A stretch of 64,000 nt of DNA from positions 13,454,001-13,518,000 of the forward strand of contig NC_065532.1 of assembly GCF_020184175.1 (NCBI RefSeq). The letters run 5' to 3'. This document shows, one piece after another, positions 58,653 to 64,000 of the stretch; position 1 is the first letter of the stretch, and each line of letters begins with the position of its first letter. Source of the DNA: Aphis gossypii (Eukaryota; Arthropoda; Insecta; Hemiptera; Aphididae). Under the pieces are notes generated by a model. The model saw only the letters and a list, made by a program, of their open reading frames with translations. It made no database searches and was not told the origin of the DNA. The position numbers and the translations under genes were made by a program.

Positions 58653-61600
58653 GATGTACTTAATTCGATGTCGTACGTTGGTATCTAAAAACAGAGGTTA
58701 TAATTATGTCGTGTATTGTGTTTTACTCGTTATTATAGATCGAAGAAATATACGATTTAAATTTACCTATTTGCAATGGTTTGTAATGGAAAATGAAAAA
58801 TATATAATGAATTAAAATAACCTAACCTAATCTATTGTACATTGTCACGTTAAAAAATATGACTCTCTAAATTGATTTAGATTGAAAGTAATTGACTCAC
58901 TATTTAACGCAACCCTTAAGGTATTTATGTTGGATTTTATATTTTGTCATTTATTATAATAACTATACAGACATACAGTAAATCTATTATAGTTATAACT
59001 TTTGTTCACAAATATGTATAATATTGCGAACGTTTTACCTTTTTTATAATATGATTGCGAAAGAATGCCGCTTGTCAAAAAATTTTCTGACAAAAACGAA
59101 CGATTGCGAACATTTTTATAGGCTATGTGATCAAGCTTAAAATATTTCTGAATATGTTTTATTTTGTTCGGGAATTCAATTGTATAATAAATAAGCAAAA
59201 TATTTTTTGTCAAAAATTTTCGGACAGCTGAGTAATTTATGGTTTATAATTTGTTTAAGATGTTCTTCGGATGGTGTAATAGACATTTATACATTTTACA
59301 GTTCTAACGATATATAACATACATAATGTCTGACTTTCCGTTATTCGTTAAAAAAAAAATTTCTAAATTGAATATTTTAAAAATAGGTTAGATAGTTCAG
59401 ATAACATAATTATAGTCAAAGGTAATGCATTGATCACTATCTTATTTCAATGTGTAAATGTGAAACATGCACGAAGTTTTTATATTCTGTATATAAACAG
59501 AAAGTTTTAAAATTGATTGTATTTATAGTAGGCCCGATTTACAGTTAAGCATGTGCTATCGCCTATCATATCCTGTATGGTATACACGTTTTTATGCGAA
59601 GTGTGTGAAGAATTTCGTATTCCTATATGGATTTGTAGAATAATGTGTTTAACGATATACCTATAATATTATTATAAATGAACACGCATGACTGTAAAAG
59701 GGGTCAAAACGAAAACCTAATTGTGAATTTCAAATGTTATATTTTATGTGTTTATTTTATAGTTTTATAGAGCTACAATTGACATTAACTTATTACTTTT
59801 TCAGATAAAATAAGTATTAGGAGGGTTCCATAAAGATCACTTTTTAAGAATAGAACTTTAAGAAAAGATGATATGTTAAAAGTAAGGACCGGATCAATAA
59901 ACGGCATTGAACTTGTTATAAATTTGAGGATTGTTTGCACAATTCCGAAATTTCACTATTAAAACTTACCACAGTAATTATAATACGAGTATTTATTAGA
60001 AAAATATTACATGTGATATTATTCAATTCAGATTTGTTTTACAAAAACATACGTTTATTTTAAACTACTATGACGGTTACGAGCATTTTACACTTGGGCA
60101 ATTAAATACGAATCCAAATTGTAAAACCTTGGCCCAAAAACGCCAATAGACGGTAAGGCGAAAATAATAAAGTAATTATATGTAATTATTTTAACTAGGT
60201 GTCTTAGTAATCTATATATGATAAAAAAATTATGTTCAAATCTAGGGAGCATAAACGAAAATTTCTGAAATCTCTATGTATGATAACTAATAATTTTTAG
60301 GCATTATAATGTGGAAGTTTGAAAATTTTTATTACCAATAACAATTATGTTGTAGTTAAAGTATTAAATATTATTCCAATTAATAAGTTATTGTCTATGT
60401 ACCATCTATACCAATTTAAAAAATCTCACACTAATATCGATGTTATAATAGATGAGATCGACTAATATATCAATATTTATTTTAAAATATAATTATCACG
60501 TTAAAAGTATAAGCAGTTGTAATTAATTTAAGTGGCCATAAAAATTGTAATTTAAAAGAATATTATTATTTTTTTTTATTTAAGTGCATTTTATAATTTT
60601 CTTAATAATAACTTAATATTTTTCATTAAATTTCACTTGCTTGCATCGATAAATGAAAACAGGTTTTTATTTTTTTCGTCAGTAAATATTATTGTGTGGA
60701 GCGCACGTTTTTGTAATATTAATATTATTGTTATAACTTGTAAACTCTCGACACGCGCGGCGCAGTGTGCAATGACGAAAACGAATGTTCTATGCATAAT
60801 GATGGACCCACCTGTTAGAAATATTGAATGCTACGACATTGAGATATAATAATAATCTGAAGTATAATTATTTGTTTGAACATATTATGCACAGATCATA
60901 TTATATTAAATCGGGTCAATAATCAGTTGTAGGTACTAAGTTGGTAATTAGGCAGGGCCTACAGTAGGTATACTCAGTGACTATGATACAATGTTGTACC
61001 AGCGTTATTAAAATTTCTTAACATATACCTGCCACTTATACATCGTGTAAAATCTTAGGATTTTTACTAGCTCATTAAATTCATTTCTCTATTACGATGC
61101 GTATCCTAATATTGAAAATATATTTATTCGAATTTTTATTTTCACTGCGTAATCAACTTGTATCCAATCCGCATAAAGAATATCGAGACGAATATAAAAT
61201 AAACTACCATTAACATAAATTTTAACATTTTTTTTATATATCGTTTCCGATAATTGGATCTACTAATTTGAAGGAATGAGTAGTGTTTTTTTTTCAATTC
61301 ATGAATACACTAAAATCTTAATTATAGACTTATCGAAATATAATGGAAATCTTTTAAGTAAATGACTTTTGGTCCTGTCATATATGACATATAATATAAG
61401 TACACACTATTCAATCACAACTCATAATCTTTCACTAACAAGCATTTTCTACTCGCGGTATACAAAAATAACTAAGACATGACAAGTACGTCATTCAAAG
61501 AAAAAAGTATTATTTTATATCTATGCATTTAAATAATACTTTGTTTTATACGTCTAAATAACTATTCGGTATAAAAGGTATTCGAATATAACCGTATATT

Positions 61601-63430
61601 ATATTGATAGCTATACATGCTAAAATATAAGTCATTAAGGCGTACTATGAACATATTATGTTTTTGAAATTCAAATTTTAAAGAGAAACCAAAGAATGTA
61701 TTTATACTTATTAAATGTTAGTTATTTTGATATGAGTAATAGACACTATAAAATTTATTAGAAAACATATAATTTGTTATTTTTTTTAAAATTTTTAAAA
61801 TTTTATTGAATAAGTATACATTAATATTCATAGTGTTGAATAGTAATATACCAAATATAAGTTACTGACTTTAGTAATTACGCTTTAATGATGTTATTGT
61901 TTAAGTAATAGAATTACTACAATACTACTTATATAATATTATGTATTATGTAAGATAATTCGTATTTGTTTGTTTTAATAAAAATAATAAACTATTTTTT
62001 GCAGGAATTTATCCCAAAATTGAATACTTTGTGCGTGTGTGTGAGTGTGTGTCATTACATTACCAACAAATATGAAATTGCATTTAAAGATAGTTTATAA
62101 TATATTTAGCTGATTAGCTCTAGTAAATTTAATTTATTCCAATTATTTCAATTATTTCAATTACAATTATTAATACATTTACTAAACTTTAAAGGACTAA
62201 GTATAGTTGATAAATCAGTGGATCAAAATCGATAATTTAATCAACACAATTTTCAAAAATATAAGTTCTACCAGTATTCATTAAAATTTAAAACATAGTT
62301 TTTAGTTTTTTACTATTTACAAAAATAAAGTTAATCAATTTTGTTGGTCTAATTGTGCGCTTAAAAATGTTGAAATCGGGGTAATAAAATCGTCAGTTAA
62401 AAATAAAGAAATACGTATTCTGGTATTCTTTTGTTATTTTTCGAAATTCTATATAGTCATCAAAATCTCTCGAGTATAACGACATACTTGATACCTTCAC
62501 CCTATATAGAATTGCTCAGCCTAATTTTATTTGATACTTATTTATAATACCTTAATTTTTAATTTATTAAATGTTTTAATTTCCATTATAATTTAATTTA
62601 AAAACTGTACAAATGTTTACAGAGCACTACATGTTTACATTATATATGGTGACTACCCTGAACAAAAATCATTAATAAATAATAACTCACGTGTTACCAC
62701 GTATGGTTGTATAATAATGTAATAGTTAAATATCTTAAAAGTTTAATTTATTTAACGATCATCATTATACTTATTAGTTTATTAATAAAATTATTTTGAG
62801 AATCTAATTAACTATACTAGTCGTGTGCATTAAATAATGTTGATACATCGAGAATAATTGTCAAGTTAATATCAGGAGTTTGACATTGGTTTTTTTTTTA
62901 AATTTTTTAATACAAACAGAAAGGGAAAAATAGTTTAATATTACTTTTGATTGTTTTATAGGACTTTTTATTTTATAGAAATATGTAAAAAACTGGAAAT
63001 ATTTTATATTTTTGAAGTTAGTAATTTAATAAATGATAATTTATTTTTATTTAAATTTAATTTACTATGCCTAATGTATTATTTATTAATTATTATTAAC
63101 AAATGTGGCGTATATTGTAACATAATTCCATTAACATTGATTGAAAGTAACTTTTAAAGCATAGAATTTTCAATAACTGTAATTTATTTTTAGCTTAATA
63201 TTAAACTTAGTAGATTGGTAGTATACTACCTATGTCCAAATTGCGTTGGATTTTGAGCAGTAATTATGCGGTAGCAGTCGTCTTTGGATTTTGCCGTTGA
63301 TCACTGTAGTAGTATGTTATAAAACATGTGTAAGTTATAAACTCAACGATTAAAATTGGAGAAAACAATTATATTATCATAAACTTATTTATGTGTTTTT
63401 AATACGGAGGTAAAAACCCACGAGCTCGCA
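58653..63430. other. intergenic AT-rich DNA upstream of the P450 gene
   Basis: Must contain the P450 promoter near 58.66-58.9 kb; no clear TATA box was recognised. A GC-richer spot at about 60740-60780 (CTCGACACGCGCGGCGCAGTG) stands out but has no associated exon. Nothing else was recognised over nearly 5 kb. Confidence 0.45.
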
Positions 63431-63663
63431 TTTTATACACCATGATGCAAGACACGAGTGGTTGGTGTGCGGCTGAACAGAATTTGACTAGGTATATTTT
63501 ATACTATTATAACGACTGCTGATGAGCTCGAAACGTAGCGTCGGTCGTCGGAGAACTGCGCACCGTATAGACCATCCGAACGACGACAGTCGTCGATAAA
63601 ATATTATCGTAATTTATGCGAGTGCTGTGATTGGAACCGGCCGGTGACGAAATGCAGGTCGAG
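63430..63663 (+). promoter_or_regulatory. possible promoter and first exon of a gene running right
   Basis: A CpG-richer block (CGTAGCGTCGGTCGTCGG, ACGACGACAGTCGTCG) ends with ATG CAG GTC GAG followed by a strong donor GTGAGTG at 63664. It could encode the first four residues (MQVE) of a gene whose remaining exons lie beyond the window. No protein evidence is available. Confidence 0.3.
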
Positions 63664-64000
63664 GTGAGTGTATAAAATACGTATAATGTCATAATGTACA
63701 TAATGTATGTATACCTAAAAAAAAAAAAAAGTTGTATCACTTGGTCTTTAGACGACCTTCATCCCGGTGGTACAGCACAGTGCACTATATATAATATATA
63801 GTATTCCATAATATACTATAGCATTATAGCCTGATGTTGTTGCTGTAGGTATCTGAAGTATGCCATATTTATACCATTTCAGCAGTTTGATGTTAGATGT
63901 TTTTAATTTTTTTTTAAAATCGCGGTCTTTATACCAGTCGTCATTAAATCGCACTCGTTATAATTAGATATATCCTTAAACGTGACGAAAAATGTACGAT
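63664..64000. other. right-edge AT-rich sequence
   Basis: Would be intron 1 if the candidate first exon at 63652-63663 is real. A 68-codon minus-strand frame (63748-63954) shows no family features. Confidence 0.35.

Overview
The window reads as nuclear DNA of an insect, most probably an aphid (Hemiptera). It is very AT-rich, carries multi-exon genes with short GT-AG introns, is littered with small TIR elements, and encodes insect-type proteins (a BET protein of the Fs(1)h type, a CYP6-like P450, a P/THAP9-type transposase). The species assignment is inference. Exon structures below were assembled by hand from splice signals, reading phase and family knowledge.

Layout. (1) 1-2661: tail of a transposase-like ORF, then AT-rich DNA. 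(2) 2662-7079: a large inverted tandem array of 491-bp units derived from one coiled-coil exon, minus-oriented on the left and plus-oriented on the right. A telomere-like TTAGG patch sits at one break. It has the architecture of a hairpin-RNA locus. (3) 7228-10573: a 5'-deleted P-element-like transposon with a decayed transposase and a palindromic right end. That end holds two very small palindromic insertions, each with its own 8-bp target duplication. (4) 10790-15952 (+): FAM91A1 orthologue, 15 coding exons. (5) 16301-19349 (-): TTK/Mps1 kinase, six coding exons, convergent with FAM91A1. (6) 20.4-26.2 kb: intergenic, one clear MITE. (7) 26.2-28.5 kb: CpG-rich promoter block. (8) 29514-49629 (+): Fs(1)h/BRD4-type BET gene with a short terminal exon (42745-42788) and a long form ending in the C-terminal P-TEFb-type motif. 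Its 3.3-kb intron after 33963 contains five related box C/D snoRNA-like units. Other introns hold several hAT-like and other MITEs and a possible cassette exon. (9) 53631-58652 (-): CYP6-like cytochrome P450, six exons, one GC-AG intron. (10) 58.7-64 kb: intergenic, with a possible first exon of another gene near 63.5 kb.

Functionally the genes are unrelated housekeeping or detoxification loci: vesicle tethering (FAM91A1), spindle checkpoint (TTK), acetyl-histone reading and transcription elongation (Fs(1)h), and xenobiotic oxidation (P450). The unusual content is non-coding: the hairpin-like array, the five-copy intronic snoRNA-like cluster with complementarity to a conserved 28S rRNA segment, and the P-type mini-insertions caught with an empty-site copy beside them.
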